Assembly: GCF_026013905.1 (NCBI RefSeq)
Contig: NZ_CP110257.1
Coordinates: 2,688,001 to 2,752,000 of the forward strand
Source: Schlegelella aquatica
GTDB taxonomy: Bacteria > Pseudomonadota > Gammaproteobacteria > Burkholderiales > Burkholderiaceae_C
Length of the DNA stretch: 64,000 nucleotides
Reading direction: 5' to 3'
The position numbers were made by a program, and so were the translations under genes. A model generated the notes under the pieces. It was not told the DNA's origin. It saw nothing but the letters and a program-made list of their open reading frames with translations, and made no database searches. This document shows positions 11,873-21,384 of the stretch, one piece after another (positions within the stretch are counted from its first letter, which is position 1; each line of letters begins with the position of its first letter).

Positions 11873-11923
11873 GGGCATTCCCTTTCTCTGCGTTGCTGCT
11901 GCAAGAAAACAAAAGAGCGACGA

Positions 11924-11950
11924 GCGCGCCTCTAAGGGACTGAGGCGCGC
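11924..11950 (-). promoter_or_regulatory. Hairpin in the nrdA leader
   Basis: GCGCGCCTC and GAGGCGCGC form a perfect 9-bp stem with a 9-base loop, about 50-80 bases upstream of the nrdA start. In the direction of transcription the stem is followed, after about nine bases, by the T-rich stretch CTCTTTTGTTTTCTT. This is not a clean intrinsic terminator because of the gap, but an attenuator role is possible. Confidence 0.4.
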
Positions 11951-12102
11951 ACGCACGTCTCGAAGCCTGGGTGGGTGCGCCCCGCAGGACGCCGGCCGCT
12001 CGCATTGGGGGCCGGCGACCCCTCGCGGGACATGTGTGCCAAGCGCACGCACGAAGGAGGTGCGCCAGGCGTTTTGCGAGGGGCGGAGCATACCATGACG
12101 GG

Positions 12103-12149
12103 ACACTATATCTAGGGCCCATGACAGGTTCAAGCGCTACGAATAGTGT
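12103..12149 (-). promoter_or_regulatory. Pair of NrdR-box-like operators upstream of nrdA
   Basis: The NrdR consensus is a 16-bp AT-centred palindrome, ACACwATATwTwGTGT. The site 12103-12118 matches 13 of 16 positions and 12134-12149 matches 11 of 16. Their starts are 31 bp apart, leaving a 15-bp gap, which is the spacing typical of tandem NrdR boxes (three helical turns). In a 70% GC genome such AT-rich sites are conspicuous. They indicate repression of nrdAB by NrdR when dATP is plentiful; nrdR itself is not in the window. Confidence 0.75.
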
Positions 12150-12372
12150 TTACGAGGGGGCAAGGAGGGATTGACGAGCCGCTCATTTTTTGCATGAACG
12201 CACAGCTCCGAGCCGCCGATGCTCGTGCAACCCGCATGCTCATTGAGGGTCTGCCTTCGACCTCCTCCACACAGAGGCATTGCGAGCCCATTTGCCTTTG
12301 CAAGCCGCGTCGCGCCTCGATGGCGCACCTCGATGTCGCACCGCCGCAAGGCGCAGCGGCGATGGGTGCGGC

Positions 12373-12954
12373 TCACACGCCCAGGCGCGCGCGCAACCCT
12401 GCCCAGTCGAACGCCCTGCCCGGGTCGCGCTTGCGGCCGGGCGCCACGTGCTCGTGTCCGGCCACCGCCGCGATCGGGTAACGCGCCCGCAACTCGCCGA
12501 TCAGGGCTGCGAGCCTGGCGTACTGCGCCGGTTCGAAGGGGTGGTCTTCCAGCCCCTCCAGCTCGATGCCCACCGAGTAGTCGTTGCAGGCGGGCCGCCC
12601 GTCGAAGGAGGAGACGCCTGCATGCCAGGCGCGGTCGTCGCAGGAGACGAACTGCACGAGTTCGCCGTCGCGGCGGATGAGGAAATGCGCGGAGACCTCG
12701 GCGCCCCGGATCTGCTCGAAGTACGGGTGCGCCGACCAGTCGAGCGTGTTGGTGAACAGCTGCTCGATGTAGGGCCCGCCGTACTCGCCAGGGGGCAGGC
12801 TGATCGAATGGACGATCACCAGGTCGACGGCGACACCGGCCGGCCGCGGGCCGAAATTGGGCGAGCGCACCCATCGAGCACCGCGGTGCCACCCGTCGGG
12901 CGTCCAGCCCTGCGCCGGTGGCGCCGGCACGGCACGGACCAGGTGCAGTGTCAC
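12373..12954 (-). CDS. ampD: 1,6-anhydro-N-acetylmuramyl-L-alanine amidase
   Basis: AmpD cleaves the stem peptide from anhydro-muropeptides in the cytoplasm during peptidoglycan recycling. The 193-residue protein is of usual length and shows the zinc ligands H49 (VIVHSISL), H169 and D177 (HVAPGRKRD), plus [11 protein letters not shown]. The start is a GTG at 12954 that overlaps the stop of the upstream regulator gene (GTGA), so the two are translationally coupled. Linkage of ampD to a PilSR-like pair is common in betaproteobacteria. Confidence 0.95.
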   Translation of the reverse strand: MTLHLVRAVPAPPAQGWTPDGWHRGARWVRSPNFGPRPAGVAVDLVIVHSISLPPGEYGGPYIEQLFTNTLDWSAHPYFEQIRGAEVSAHFLIRRDGELVQFVSCDDRAWHAGVSSFDGRPACNDYSVGIELEGLEDHPFEPAQYARLAALIGELRARYPIAAVAGHEHVAPGRKRDPGRAFDWAGLRARLGV

Positions 12955-14474
12955 GGCTCGTCGGGGTCCACGGTGACGCCGTGCTCGGCGACCATCACGC
13001 CCAGGCGCGCCATGCGATAGCGCATCTGTCTCAACGACAGGCCCAAGCTCGCGCCCGCGGCGGTGCGGTTGAAGCGGTGCTTCTCCAGCGCGCGGATCAG
13101 GATGTCGCGTTCGACGGCATCGAGGTAGGCCGCGAGATCGCTGGGCAGCGGCGGCTCACCGGGAGCCGGGGGCGTGGCCGGGGCCGGCGTGACCGGCGTC
13201 TCGAGCTCCTGCGCGAGCGAGTCGGCAAACACCGCATCGGGCAGGCCCAAGTCGCTCTCGTCGATCCACTCGCTGTCGGTCAGGGCCACCGCGCGATGCA
13301 GCAGGTTCTCCAGTTCGCGCACGTTGCCGGGGAAGGCGTAGCGCGCGAGACGGGCCAGCGCTTCGGGGGCGAGGCGCGGCGGGGGCCAGACGCCCGCGTC
13401 CTGCGCGATGCGTTCGAGCACCCGCTCGCAAATGGCCGGCAGGTCCTCCAGCCGCTCGCGCAGCGACGGCACGCGGATCTGGATGACGTTGAGGCGGTAG
13501 TAGAGGTCCTGCCGGAAGCGACCGGCCTGGACCTCCGCGCCGAGGTCCTTGTGCGTCGCGCTGATGATGCGCACGTCCACCGGCGCCTCGCTCACCGCGC
13601 CCACGGGGCGCACCGCGCGCTCCTGGATCACGCGCAGCAGCTTGGACTGCATGGCCAGCGGCAAGTCACCGATCTCATCGAGGAACAGCGTGCCGCCGCG
13701 CGCGGCCTGGAAGAATCCTTCGCGGTCTTCTGCGGCACCGGTGAAGGCTCCCTTGCGATAGCCGAAGAACTCCGCCTCCAGCAACTGCTCCGGGATGGCC
13801 CCGCAGTTGACCGCGATGAACGGCTGCGCCCGCCGCGCACTGCCCTCGTGGATGGCGCGGGCGACCAACTCCTTGCCGGTGCCCGACTCGCCGCTCACCA
13901 GCACCGGGGCCATGCTGCGCGCCACCTTTTCGATCAGGCCGCGGACCTGCCGCATCGCGGCCGACTGCCCTGCCATGCGATCGAGTGCGCCGCTGCTGCC
14001 GGTGAGAACGACCACCGGCGCCGCCGATCGGCCCGCCCCACGCACCGCGGAGCCGGGTGCGGCAGAACCCGGCGCTGCCGACGCGCCGCCCCCCGCATTC
14101 GGACGGCCCAATGCCGACGCGATGACGGAGCGGAATTGCTTGAGGTCCACCGGCTTGGTCAGGTAGTCGTAGGCGCCCGCCTTGAGGGCCTCGACCGCGT
14201 TTTCGGGCGAACCGAAGGCCGTGATGACGATGGTCTTCTCGCGCCGCCCGGCCTCCTCCAGCCGGCGCAGCAGATCCAGCCCGCTGCCGTCGGGCAGCCG
14301 CATGTCGGAGATGACCGCGCTGTAGGTGCGATCGCGCAAGCGTGCCCAGGCGTCCTCCACCGAGGCGGCCGTCTCCACGTCGTAACCCTCACGCAACAAG
14401 GTGAGCTCGTAGAGGGTGCGCAAGTCCGGCTCGTCGTCGACGACCAGGAGGCTGTAGTGGGAGGCGGATGTCAT
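12951..14474 (-). CDS. pilR: Sigma-54-dependent response regulator, PilR-like
   Basis: A 507-residue NtrC-family activator. It has an N-terminal receiver (D13, D14, phospho-acceptor D57, K107), an AAA+ domain with Walker A GESGTGKE at 195-202 and the sigma-54-contacting GAFTGA at 242-247, and a C-terminal Fis-type helix-turn-helix ([12 protein letters not shown]). The neighbouring sensor and ampD match the PilS-PilR-ampD order seen in Burkholderiales, where PilR activates pilin genes. No pil structural genes are in the window, so the pil assignment rests on context. The start ATG 14474 overlaps the sensor stop (ATGA). Confidence 0.85.
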   Translation of the reverse strand: MTSASHYSLLVVDDEPDLRTLYELTLLREGYDVETAASVEDAWARLRDRTYSAVISDMRLPDGSGLDLLRRLEEAGRREKTIVITAFGSPENAVEALKAGAYDYLTKPVDLKQFRSVIASALGRPNAGGGASAAPGSAAPGSAVRGAGRSAAPVVVLTGSSGALDRMAGQSAAMRQVRGLIEKVARSMAPVLVSGESGTGKELVARAIHEGSARRAQPFIAVNCGAIPEQLLEAEFFGYRKGAFTGAAEDREGFFQAARGGTLFLDEIGDLPLAMQSKLLRVIQERAVRPVGAVSEAPVDVRIISATHKDLGAEVQAGRFRQDLYYRLNVIQIRVPSLRERLEDLPAICERVLERIAQDAGVWPPPRLAPEALARLARYAFPGNVRELENLLHRAVALTDSEWIDESDLGLPDAVFADSLAQELETPVTPAPATPPAPGEPPLPSDLAAYLDAVERDILIRALEKHRFNRTAAGASLGLSLRQMRYRMARLGVMVAEHGVTVDPDEP

Positions 14475-16360
14475 CGGGCGAGATGCAGACTGACGGACGG
14501 CTCGTCGTACTGGGCAAGGGGCTCGGCGCTCATGACGATCATGAACTCGTTGCGCGCGGCGTATTGCCCGCTGCGCAGGCGGTAGTCGATGCTCGCGCCG
14601 TAGCGCTCGCACAGCTCCTTGCAAATATACAAGCCGAGTCCCGTGCCGCGGCTGCGCGTGGAGAAGAAGGGCTCGAACAAATGCCGTTCCACGTCGGGTG
14701 CGATGGGGGGACCGTCGCTCGCGACCGACAGCACGATCGCCTGGTCCTGCTTTTCCAGCCGCACCTCCACGCTGCCCGGCTGTTGCGAGGAATGGCGCAA
14801 GGCGTTGTCCAGCAGATTGACCAACACCCGGCGCAAATGCTCAGCATCGAATCTCGCGGCCACCGGCTCGGTGGGGAGCTCCGTACGCAATGCGCTGCCC
14901 TCACCGGGCGACACCCGGGCGGTGCGGGCCCAGTCGCTGCAGATGCGACCGACCGCGGCAGTCACGTCGATGACCGGCGCCTGCACCGCCGGGCCGCCGG
15001 GTGCCACTTCCATCACGTCGTCCACGATGCGCTTGAGCCGCTCGACGTTGTCCGCCACCATCTGCGTGAGCTGGCGCTGAGCGGGAATGGTGGCATCCTC
15101 CGCGAGCAAGGCATTGGCCTGCGCGATCGCCGCGAGCGGGTTGCGGATCTCGTGGGCGATGCCCGCCGAAACGCGGCCCATCGCCGCCAGCTTCTCCTGG
15201 CGGATGCGGGCCTGCACGTCGCGCAGGTCCTCCAGAAAGAGCACGCACAAGTCCTCCGCGATCTGCGCGTCGCGGCGCTTGGTGAAGCGCATGCGCACGC
15301 GCAGGTCACGCGCGATGCCGTTGCCGAAGACGAGCGTCAGCTCGCGACCCGCCGCGGGCCAGTGCCCCTCATCGAACCCCCGCTGCACCGCCTCGGCCAG
15401 CGGCAACCACGACGCGTGCTGCTGCAAGCGAAAGGGAGCCGGCCGCACCACCCCGTCGGCGGCCAGAAGGCGCCGGGCGGCAGGATTGGCTGCGCGCACC
15501 AGGGAGCGCCGGTCGACCACCAGCACGCCGTCTTGCATCTCCTCGATGACCAGGCGGTTGAGCTGCGCCTGCTGGCGTGCCAGCTCGATGCTGCCGCGCG
15601 CCGCGAGTTCCTGGCGCGCCAGCCGCCCGGCCAGTTCGCCCGCAAGGATCGCGATGACGAAGAAGCCGGTGCCCACGAGGCCGGACTGAGCCATGATCGC
15701 GGCGATGTCCGCCCCGCCCATCACCTGCAGCCAGGCCTCGGCCAGCAGCAGCAAAGTGACCGCCGAAGCCACCGCCAGGGCCGACATGCGGGTCGTCAGG
15801 ACGCCGGCCATGAGCACCGGCAGCACCAGGAGCGGCACGAAGTTGACGCTGCCGCGCGGCGCGACCACGTGCAGCACGCCGAACACGGCAAGGTCCACGC
15901 CGATGCTGAAGATCCACTGGCCGCGCGACAGGCGGTGCGGACCGAGCGGGGAGGCGTCGCCGCGCGCACCGAAGCTGGGGGATCGCCACATCCAGACGGT
16001 GAGCGCCGCATAGGCCAGGCACACGAGGAACGCCCAGTGTTGCGGGGTGCCGGTGGTGCCGGACAGGTAGGCCGCGATCTGGGTGGCCACCAGCAGCAGC
16101 CCCACGGCGGCGCGCGCCCCGAGAAAGGCCCTGTAGATGCGCTGAAACGACGGCTGCGGCGAGGCGATCAGGCGCTTGGCTTGGCGCGAGAGGAAACGCG
16201 AATCCACCTTCTCGCCGGCCCATGCCCCGTGCCGCGACTCGCCGTCATCCTCGAGTTGCGTGTCGTGCCCCACGCCGATCGCGGCGAACCACGAATCGAT
16301 CGTCGCGTCCCCACGCGGCGCGCCCCGCTCGGCCGCGCGCGGGCGGTCCTTGCGCGTCAT
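14471..16360 (-). CDS. pilS: Sensor histidine kinase, PilS-like
   Basis: A 629-residue membrane sensor. After a 60-residue charged N-terminus come about six hydrophobic segments (roughly residues 75-235), a PAS-like region (about 255-370), then the HisKA box [11 protein letters not shown] with the phospho-histidine near H402 and an HATPase domain ([22 protein letters not shown]). Six membrane helices followed by PAS-HisKA-HATPase is the PilS layout. GGAGG lies eight bases before ATG 16360. The gene overlaps the regulator by four bases. The signal is not known from the sequence. Confidence 0.87.
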   Translation of the reverse strand: MTRKDRPRAAERGAPRGDATIDSWFAAIGVGHDTQLEDDGESRHGAWAGEKVDSRFLSRQAKRLIASPQPSFQRIYRAFLGARAAVGLLLVATQIAAYLSGTTGTPQHWAFLVCLAYAALTVWMWRSPSFGARGDASPLGPHRLSRGQWIFSIGVDLAVFGVLHVVAPRGSVNFVPLLVLPVLMAGVLTTRMSALAVASAVTLLLLAEAWLQVMGGADIAAIMAQSGLVGTGFFVIAILAGELAGRLARQELAARGSIELARQQAQLNRLVIEEMQDGVLVVDRRSLVRAANPAARRLLAADGVVRPAPFRLQQHASWLPLAEAVQRGFDEGHWPAAGRELTLVFGNGIARDLRVRMRFTKRRDAQIAEDLCVLFLEDLRDVQARIRQEKLAAMGRVSAGIAHEIRNPLAAIAQANALLAEDATIPAQRQLTQMVADNVERLKRIVDDVMEVAPGGPAVQAPVIDVTAAVGRICSDWARTARVSPGEGSALRTELPTEPVAARFDAEHLRRVLVNLLDNALRHSSQQPGSVEVRLEKQDQAIVLSVASDGPPIAPDVERHLFEPFFSTRSRGTGLGLYICKELCERYGASIDYRLRSGQYAARNEFMIVMSAEPLAQYDEPSVSLHLAR

Positions 16361-16432
16361 CGCACCGGCCTCCGTCCCCTGCAGGGGTTCGTCGCCGGCG
16401 GCGATCGACGGCCGCCCTCCTCGGGCCCTACC

Positions 16433-16663
16433 TCATCCGCCTGCTGCACGACGATGCTCCTCCGAACAGTAGTGGCCCCCGCGCCCGGGCAGCGCGTCCT
16501 GCTCGGGCAGATGGAGCCCGCAATGAGCGCAGCGCACCATGGGCTGCGGCGCGCGCGGGGCAGAGGTCGCGGAATGGCGCGAGTCGCCCCGGACTCGGGG
16601 ACGCACGGTGCGGGCCAGCCAGAGCACCAGCACGACCACCCCGATCAGGATGAGGTACTTCAT
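16433..16663 (-). CDS. Small PP0621-family membrane protein
   Basis: A 76-residue protein with one N-terminal membrane segment (residues 2-16) and a short soluble domain containing a CAHCGLHLP...HYCSEEHR zinc-knuckle-like motif. This matches the PP0621 family, of unknown function, usually located beside pilS/pilR-type genes. It starts 10 bp downstream of ypjD and precedes pilS, so the three are likely one transcription unit. Confidence 0.8.
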   Translation of the reverse strand: MKYLILIGVVVLVLWLARTVRPRVRGDSRHSATSAPRAPQPMVRCAHCGLHLPEQDALPGRGGHYCSEEHRRAAGG

Positions 16664-16673
16664 TCTCGGCCCT

Positions 16674-17480
16674 TCACACCGGCCCGGCCGCCCGGGTCAG
16701 CAACACCTCGAGCACGAAGCGCGAGCCGACGTAGGCGAGCAGCAGCAGGGCCGCCCCGGTGTAGATCCAGCGTGTGGCCATCCGACCGCGCCAGCCGAAG
16801 GCGCGCCGACCGGCCAGCAGCGCGGCAAACACCAGCCACGCGAGCATCGAGAACAGGGTCTTGTGGTCCCAGCGCCAGGGCGATGCATACCACCAGCCGA
16901 GGAGCAACGCCGCCGACAGCACCACGAATCCCGCCTCGACGAACCGGAAGGTGAGCTTCTCCAGCTTGAGCAGGGGCAGCCCCGTCGGCGCAGCGGGGAC
17001 CGCCGCGCGCGGTCCGCGCATCTTGCGTTCGGCATTGGTCAGCAGCGCCGCGTGAAGCACCGCGGCTCCGAACAGCCCGTACGAGGCGATGCCGAGCACC
17101 CAGTGCACCGGCATCCAGGGCGATGTGAGATGCGGGCGCACCTCGCCGGGAAAGAACAGCGCCAGCCCCACCGCGCACAGCCCGAGCAACGCCAGCACTC
17201 GACGCACGCCGGGCAATGGGACCTGGCGGCTCTCGATGCCGTAGACCGCGAGGACCAGCCAGGCCGTGACCGACAAGGCCGGCGCGAAGCCGAAGCGCGC
17301 CCCTGCATGCACGGCACCGACACCCGAGGCTTCCAGCACGATCGCTGCGCCGTGTGCGGCCCATCCCACCGGCAGCGACCACCGCACCACCGCAGCCAGG
17401 CGCTCGTGCTCCACGAGCGCCAGTGCATAGGCGAGGACGGCGACCACACTGGCCGCCACGGTCAAGGAAGACTGCGCCAT
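16674..17480 (-). CDS. ypjD: YpjD/CcsA-like inner membrane protein
   Basis: A 268-residue protein with about eight hydrophobic segments, belonging to the cytochrome c assembly (CcsA/HemX-like) superfamily. It carries WYASPWRWDHKTLFS, the family's Trp-rich segment near the C-terminus, and HWVLGIASYGLF. In E. coli the homolog ypjD also lies back-to-back with ffh, as here. Its precise role is not established. ATG 17480 is preferred because a possible -10 (TACACT, 17520-17525) would place the transcript start close to the alternative ATG at 17513. Confidence 0.85.
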   Translation of the reverse strand: MAQSSLTVAASVVAVLAYALALVEHERLAAVVRWSLPVGWAAHGAAIVLEASGVGAVHAGARFGFAPALSVTAWLVLAVYGIESRQVPLPGVRRVLALLGLCAVGLALFFPGEVRPHLTSPWMPVHWVLGIASYGLFGAAVLHAALLTNAERKMRGPRAAVPAAPTGLPLLKLEKLTFRFVEAGFVVLSAALLLGWWYASPWRWDHKTLFSMLAWLVFAALLAGRRAFGWRGRMATRWIYTGAALLLLAYVGSRFVLEVLLTRAAGPV

Positions 17481-17504
17481 CGTCAGGGCCCCAGGGCCGG
17501 CAGC

Positions 17505-17510
17505 TAGAAT
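17505..17510 (+). promoter_or_regulatory. Possible -10 element (TAGAAT) for ffh
   Basis: TAGAAT lies about 75 bp upstream of the ffh start in the divergent ypjD-ffh spacer. No clear -35 is seen, so this is only a suggestion. Confidence 0.3.
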
Positions 17511-17585
17511 CATCCGGACAGTGTACTTTCGCGGCCCGCCGTTCTGGCACGGCCCTTCCCCATCCTCTGCAGCCGTTCGTCCGCC

Positions 17586-18953
17586 ATGGCATCGACCCTT
17601 TCCGAACGCCTTTCGCGCCTCGTCAAGCAGATGCGCGGCCAGGCCCGCATCACCGAAAGCAACGTGCAGGACATGCTGCGCGAGGTGCGCATGGCCTTGC
17701 TCGAGGCCGACGTGGCGCTGCCGGTGGTGCGCGACTTCATTGCCCGCGTCAAGGACAAGGCGCTCGGCCAGGAGGTGGTCGGCTCGCTCTCGCCAGGGCA
17801 GGCCCTGGTGGGTGTCGTCCACCGCGAGCTCGCCGCGACGATGGGCGAAGGCACGAGCGACCTCAACCTCGCCACCCAACCGCCGGCGGTCGTCCTGATG
17901 GCCGGCCTTCAAGGCGCCGGCAAGACGACCACCACCGCCAAGCTCGCCAAGTACCTGATCGAAAAGCGCAAGAAGAAGGTGCTCACCGTCTCGACCGACG
18001 TGTACCGCCCCGCGGCGATCGAGCAGCTCAAGACGGTGACCAAGGCGGCGGGCGCCGAGTGGTTCCCGTCGAGCGCGAGCGATCAGCCGGTGGCGATCGC
18101 CCGTGCCGCACTGGACCACGCCAAGCGGCACTACTTCGACGTGCTGCTGGTCGACACCGCCGGTCGGCTGGCGATCGACGAGGCCATGATGGCCGAGATC
18201 AAGCAGTTGCACGCCGAGCTCAAGCCCGTCGAGACGCTGTTCGTCGTCGATGCGATGCAGGGCCAGGATGCGGTCAACACCGCGCGCGCCTTCAAGGAGG
18301 CGTTGCCCCTGACGGGTGTGGTGCTGACCAAGCTCGACGGCGATTCGCGCGGCGGCGCGGCGCTGTCGGTCAAGCAGGTCACCGGCGCGCCGATCAAGTT
18401 CGCCGGCGTGTCCGAGAAGATCGACGGGCTCGAACTCTTCGATGCCGAACGCCACGCAGGCCGCGTGCTCGGCATGGGCGACATCGTCGCGCTGGTCGAG
18501 GAGGTGCAAAAAGGCGTCGACCTGCAAGCGGCGCAAAAGCTCGCCGAGAAGGTCAAGTCCGGCGCCGGCTTCGACCTCAACGACTTCCTCGCCCAGATCA
18601 GTCAGATGAAGAAGATGGGCGGGCTGTCCGGCCTGCTCGACAAGCTGCCCACGCAGATCGCGGCCAAGGCCGGCCAAGCCGACATGGAGCGCGCCGAGCG
18701 AGAGGTGCGCCGCATGGAAGGCATCATCAACGCGATGACGCCGCTGGAGCGCCGCAAGCCCGAGATCATCAAGGCCAGCCGCAAACGCCGCATCGCCGCC
18801 GGCGCCGGCGTGCAGGTGCAGGAGGTCAACCGCCTGCTCAACCAGTTCGAGCAGATGCAAGGCATGATGAAGAAGATGAAGGGCGGCGGCCTCATGAAGA
18901 TGATGAAGCGCATGGGCGGCATGAAGGGCCTGCCCGGCATGGGCGGGCGCTGA
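17586..18953 (+). CDS. ffh: Signal recognition particle protein Ffh
   Basis: Ffh binds the signal sequences of nascent membrane proteins together with 4.5S RNA and delivers them to FtsY. The 455-residue protein has the N domain (about 1-90), the GTPase G domain with GLQGAGKTTTTAKLA from about residue 105, DTAGR, TKLDGDSRGGAA, and the Met-rich M domain ending MKKMKGGGLMKMMKRMGG. Length and domains are normal. FtsY, its receptor, is encoded about 1 kb downstream on the other strand. Confidence 0.98.
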   Translation: MASTLSERLSRLVKQMRGQARITESNVQDMLREVRMALLEADVALPVVRDFIARVKDKALGQEVVGSLSPGQALVGVVHRELAATMGEGTSDLNLATQPPAVVLMAGLQGAGKTTTTAKLAKYLIEKRKKKVLTVSTDVYRPAAIEQLKTVTKAAGAEWFPSSASDQPVAIARAALDHAKRHYFDVLLVDTAGRLAIDEAMMAEIKQLHAELKPVETLFVVDAMQGQDAVNTARAFKEALPLTGVVLTKLDGDSRGGAALSVKQVTGAPIKFAGVSEKIDGLELFDAERHAGRVLGMGDIVALVEEVQKGVDLQAAQKLAEKVKSGAGFDLNDFLAQISQMKKMGGLSGLLDKLPTQIAAKAGQADMERAEREVRRMEGIINAMTPLERRKPEIIKASRKRRIAAGAGVQVQEVNRLLNQFEQMQGMMKKMKGGGLMKMMKRMGGMKGLPGMGGR

Positions 18954-19200
18954 CACCTCGGCCGAACGCCGTTCCTGCGTGAAGGCCGCCCGCAGATCGT
19001 GCGGTTTTCCACATCCATCGGGGCGTAGACCTTTCGTTACCTGCGTTGCGTTGACCGGCTCGCCGCGCGGCCGCTAAGGTGCGTCCTCGCTCCCTCAGGG
19101 AATCGGGAAACGCCACAGAGCCCCCAGCTTCCTTGACCCCTCCCGGGGCAGGCCGTCCGGTGCGGCATGGGGCTCCTGTGTTGTTGGTTGCGAATCGACG

Positions 19201-19926
19201 ATGGATCCGTGGGTGCTTGCGATCGCGGTGGCCGCGCTCGCCGTGTTGCTGGCGGGATGGTGGTGGCGCCAGCGGGCCGCGCAGGCCGCAGGCAGTACCA
19301 AATCGAAGAAGGCGCGCGGTGCCGAGGGCCTGGACACCTTGATGGCCTGGACGCCGCAGCCCACGCGCATCCTCACCTCCTGCGAACGCCAAGCCTACGC
19401 GGTGCTCAGACACGCGGTGCCCGAGCACGTCGTGTTCGCCCAGGTGCCGCTCGCCCGCTTTCTCAAAGTGCCGACGCGGCACTCCTACTCGGAGTGGCTG
19501 CGCCGGGTGGGCCACCTGTGCGCCGACTTCGTCGTGTGCGATGCGGAAACCGACGTGGTGGCCGTGGTCGAGGTCCGCGCTGACGAATCGCAGGAGAGCG
19601 AGCGCACGCGGCGGCGCCATGCACGCATGGACCGCGTGCTGCATGCCGCGGGCATCCCGCTGCACGTGTGGCGCGAGGGCCGGCTGCCCGGCGCTGCGGC
19701 GGCTCGTGAGGCCTTGCTGGAGGCTCGCATCGTGCTCTCCCAGGAGGAAGGCCCGGCCAGCGTGGCGCTCGGTCGTCCCGTGCCCGCGCCACAGGTGCCC
19801 GCGCTTTCGCCCGCAAGAAGCGAGCAGTCCCGGCCCGATGCGGGGGCCGTCGAGCCGCCGCCGTCGACCTGGTTCGACGACCTCGACTCGACGCCGATTC
19901 CCTTGGCGCCTGCGCGCCGGAGCTGA
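19201..19926 (+). CDS. DUF2726 membrane-anchored protein
   Basis: A 241-residue protein with one N-terminal membrane segment (about 4-22), a short basic stretch, and a DUF2726 domain (about 55-175) recognised by LTSCERQAYAVLRHAVPEH, FAQVPLARFL, CADFVVCDAETDVVAVVEV and a final GIPLHVWREG. The C-terminal 60 residues are Pro/Ser-rich. The DUF2726 core resembles nuclease-like folds, but no function is proven. It converges with ftsY, 33 bp away. The 247-bp gap upstream shows no other gene. Confidence 0.82.
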   Translation: MDPWVLAIAVAALAVLLAGWWWRQRAAQAAGSTKSKKARGAEGLDTLMAWTPQPTRILTSCERQAYAVLRHAVPEHVVFAQVPLARFLKVPTRHSYSEWLRRVGHLCADFVVCDAETDVVAVVEVRADESQESERTRRRHARMDRVLHAAGIPLHVWREGRLPGAAAAREALLEARIVLSQEEGPASVALGRPVPAPQVPALSPARSEQSRPDAGAVEPPPSTWFDDLDSTPIPLAPARRS

Positions 19927-19959
19927 CCCCCGCCAGGGACAGGCGCGACGGGCCGGCTC

Positions 19960-21282
19960 TCAGCTGAGCAGCGCCTGCGCGAACTCGCGCGCGTCGAAGG
20001 TCTGCAGGTCTTCGAGCTTCTCGCCCACGCCGATGAAGTACACCGGCACCGGACGCTCGCGCGCGATGGCCGCCAGCACGCCCCCCTTGGCGGTGCCGTC
20101 GAGCTTGGTGACGATGAGACCCGTGAGTTGCAGCGCATCGTCGAACGCCTTGACCTGCGCCAGCGCGTTCTGGCCCGTGTTGCCGTCCACCACGAGCAGC
20201 ACTTCGTGCGGCGCGGTGGGGTCGGCCTTCGTGATGACACGGCGGATCTTGCGCAACTCCTCCATCAAGTGGAGCTGCGTCGGTAGACGCCCGGCGGTGT
20301 CGGCGATCACCACGTCGCATCCCCGCGCCTTGCCCGCGTGCACGGCGTCGAAGGTGACGGCGGCCGGATCGCCGCCTTCCTGGCTCACGATCTCCACCTG
20401 GTTGCGGTCCGCCCACACGGCCAACTGTTCGCGTGCCGCGGCACGGAAGGTGTCGGCTGCGGCGAGCAGCACCTTCTGGTCCGCCTCGGCCAGGCGCCGC
20501 GTGAGCTTGCCGATGGTGGTCGTCTTGCCCGCACCGTTGACGCCCACCACCATGATGACGGTGGGCGTGTGCAAGCCGATGGCCAGCGACTTCTCGAGCG
20601 GTTTGAGCAGATCGGTGATCGCGTCCGCGAGCAGCGCCTTGACCGCCGAGGGCTCCGTGGCCTTGGACTCCTTGACCCGCCGCCGCAGGTCCTGCAGCAG
20701 GTACTCCGTGGCCTTCACCCCCGCGTCGGCCATCAGCAGCGCGGCCTCCAGTTCCTCGTAGAGCGCCTCGTCGATCCGGGTGCCCGTGAAGACCTGCGTC
20801 AGGCTCGTGCCTGTCTTGCGCAGCCCTTGTTTGAGCTTCTCGATCCACGAGCGGCGCGACTCGGCGGCCGCGGCCGGCTGCACCTCTTCGGCCGGGGCCT
20901 CCTCCACGACCGCGGCCGCAGGGGGCGGGACGGCCGGGACCTCGGCTGCCGGGGCCCGCGCCGAGGCTGCGGCGGCCACGCTCGCGGGCGCGGCTGCGGG
21001 TTCAGGCACCGCCGGCGCAGGTTGGGAGATGGCCGGCGCTTGCGGGGCTGGCGCAGGCGCAGGCGCAGGCGCAGGCGCAGGCGCGGGTGCAGGCGCCGGT
21101 GCAGGCGCGGGTGCAGGCGCCGGTGCAGGCGCGGGTGCAGACGCGGGTGCGGGAGCGCCCCGCAGGCGGTCGAGCCAGGAACGCTTCTCGGGCTCGGGGG
21201 TCGCGGGGGCGGACTCGGGGGCGGCGGGCGCAGGCGGCGGCGCCTCCTGCGTCTTGGGCTTTTTCTTGAAGAAACTGAACAT
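19960..21282 (-). CDS. ftsY: Signal recognition particle receptor FtsY
   Basis: FtsY is the membrane-associated SRP receptor GTPase. The product is 440 residues: an N-terminal MFSFFKKK amphipathic start, a long Ala/Pro-rich linker (about 15-125) with many AP dipeptides, the N domain and the G domain (GVNGAGKTTTIGKL, DTAGRLPT, TKLDGTAKGG). The linker is encoded by GC-rich short tandem repeats (about 21050-21157), so its length may vary. ATG 21282 is chosen over an ATG five codons upstream because homologs start MFSFFKK. rsmD is divergently arranged 102 bp away. Confidence 0.97.
   Translation of the reverse strand: MFSFFKKKPKTQEAPPPAPAAPESAPATPEPEKRSWLDRLRGAPAPASAPAPAPAPAPAPAPAPAPAPAPAPAPAPAPAPQAPAISQPAPAVPEPAAAPASVAAAASARAPAAEVPAVPPPAAAVVEEAPAEEVQPAAAAESRRSWIEKLKQGLRKTGTSLTQVFTGTRIDEALYEELEAALLMADAGVKATEYLLQDLRRRVKESKATEPSAVKALLADAITDLLKPLEKSLAIGLHTPTVIMVVGVNGAGKTTTIGKLTRRLAEADQKVLLAAADTFRAAAREQLAVWADRNQVEIVSQEGGDPAAVTFDAVHAGKARGCDVVIADTAGRLPTQLHLMEELRKIRRVITKADPTAPHEVLLVVDGNTGQNALAQVKAFDDALQLTGLIVTKLDGTAKGGVLAAIARERPVPVYFIGVGEKLEDLQTFDAREFAQALLS
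21050..21157 (-). repeat. Short tandem repeats encoding the FtsY Ala-Pro linker
   Basis: Hexamer-based units (GCAGGC, then mixed GCGGGT and GCCGGT variants) repeat in phase for about 108 bp. The unit is a multiple of three, so changes in copy number keep the ftsY frame. Confidence 0.75.
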
Positions 21283-21365
21283 ACCGGGTGCTTTCAAGAT
21301 CCGATTCTACGAACCCCCTCGCCCGCAGCCCGGCCGCTGCTCGGGGCACCTCGCCCTGCGGCGCC

Positions 21366-21371
21366 TACAAT
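21366..21371 (+). promoter_or_regulatory. Possible -10 element (TACAAT) for rsmD
   Basis: TACAAT lies 13 bp before the rsmD ATG, so transcription would begin only about five or six bases upstream of the start codon. No -35 match is evident. hrcA and mutM have the same close arrangement. Confidence 0.4.
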
Positions 21372-21384
21372 CGCGCCGCACATC

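Larger units (their letters stand above)
11873..12372. other. Intergenic region between nrdA and ampD
   Basis: A 500-bp gap. The half next to nrdA is its leader, with a 9-bp hairpin at 11924-11950 and two NrdR-box-like sites at 12103-12149, which implies a promoter near 12150 and a leader of roughly 230 bases. The remaining 12150-12372 lies downstream of ampD; I see no gene, tRNA or terminator in it. Confidence 0.6.

Noticed and set aside
12155..12372. Small gene downstream of ampD
   Set aside because: No frame with a start, ribosome-binding site and codon bias was found.
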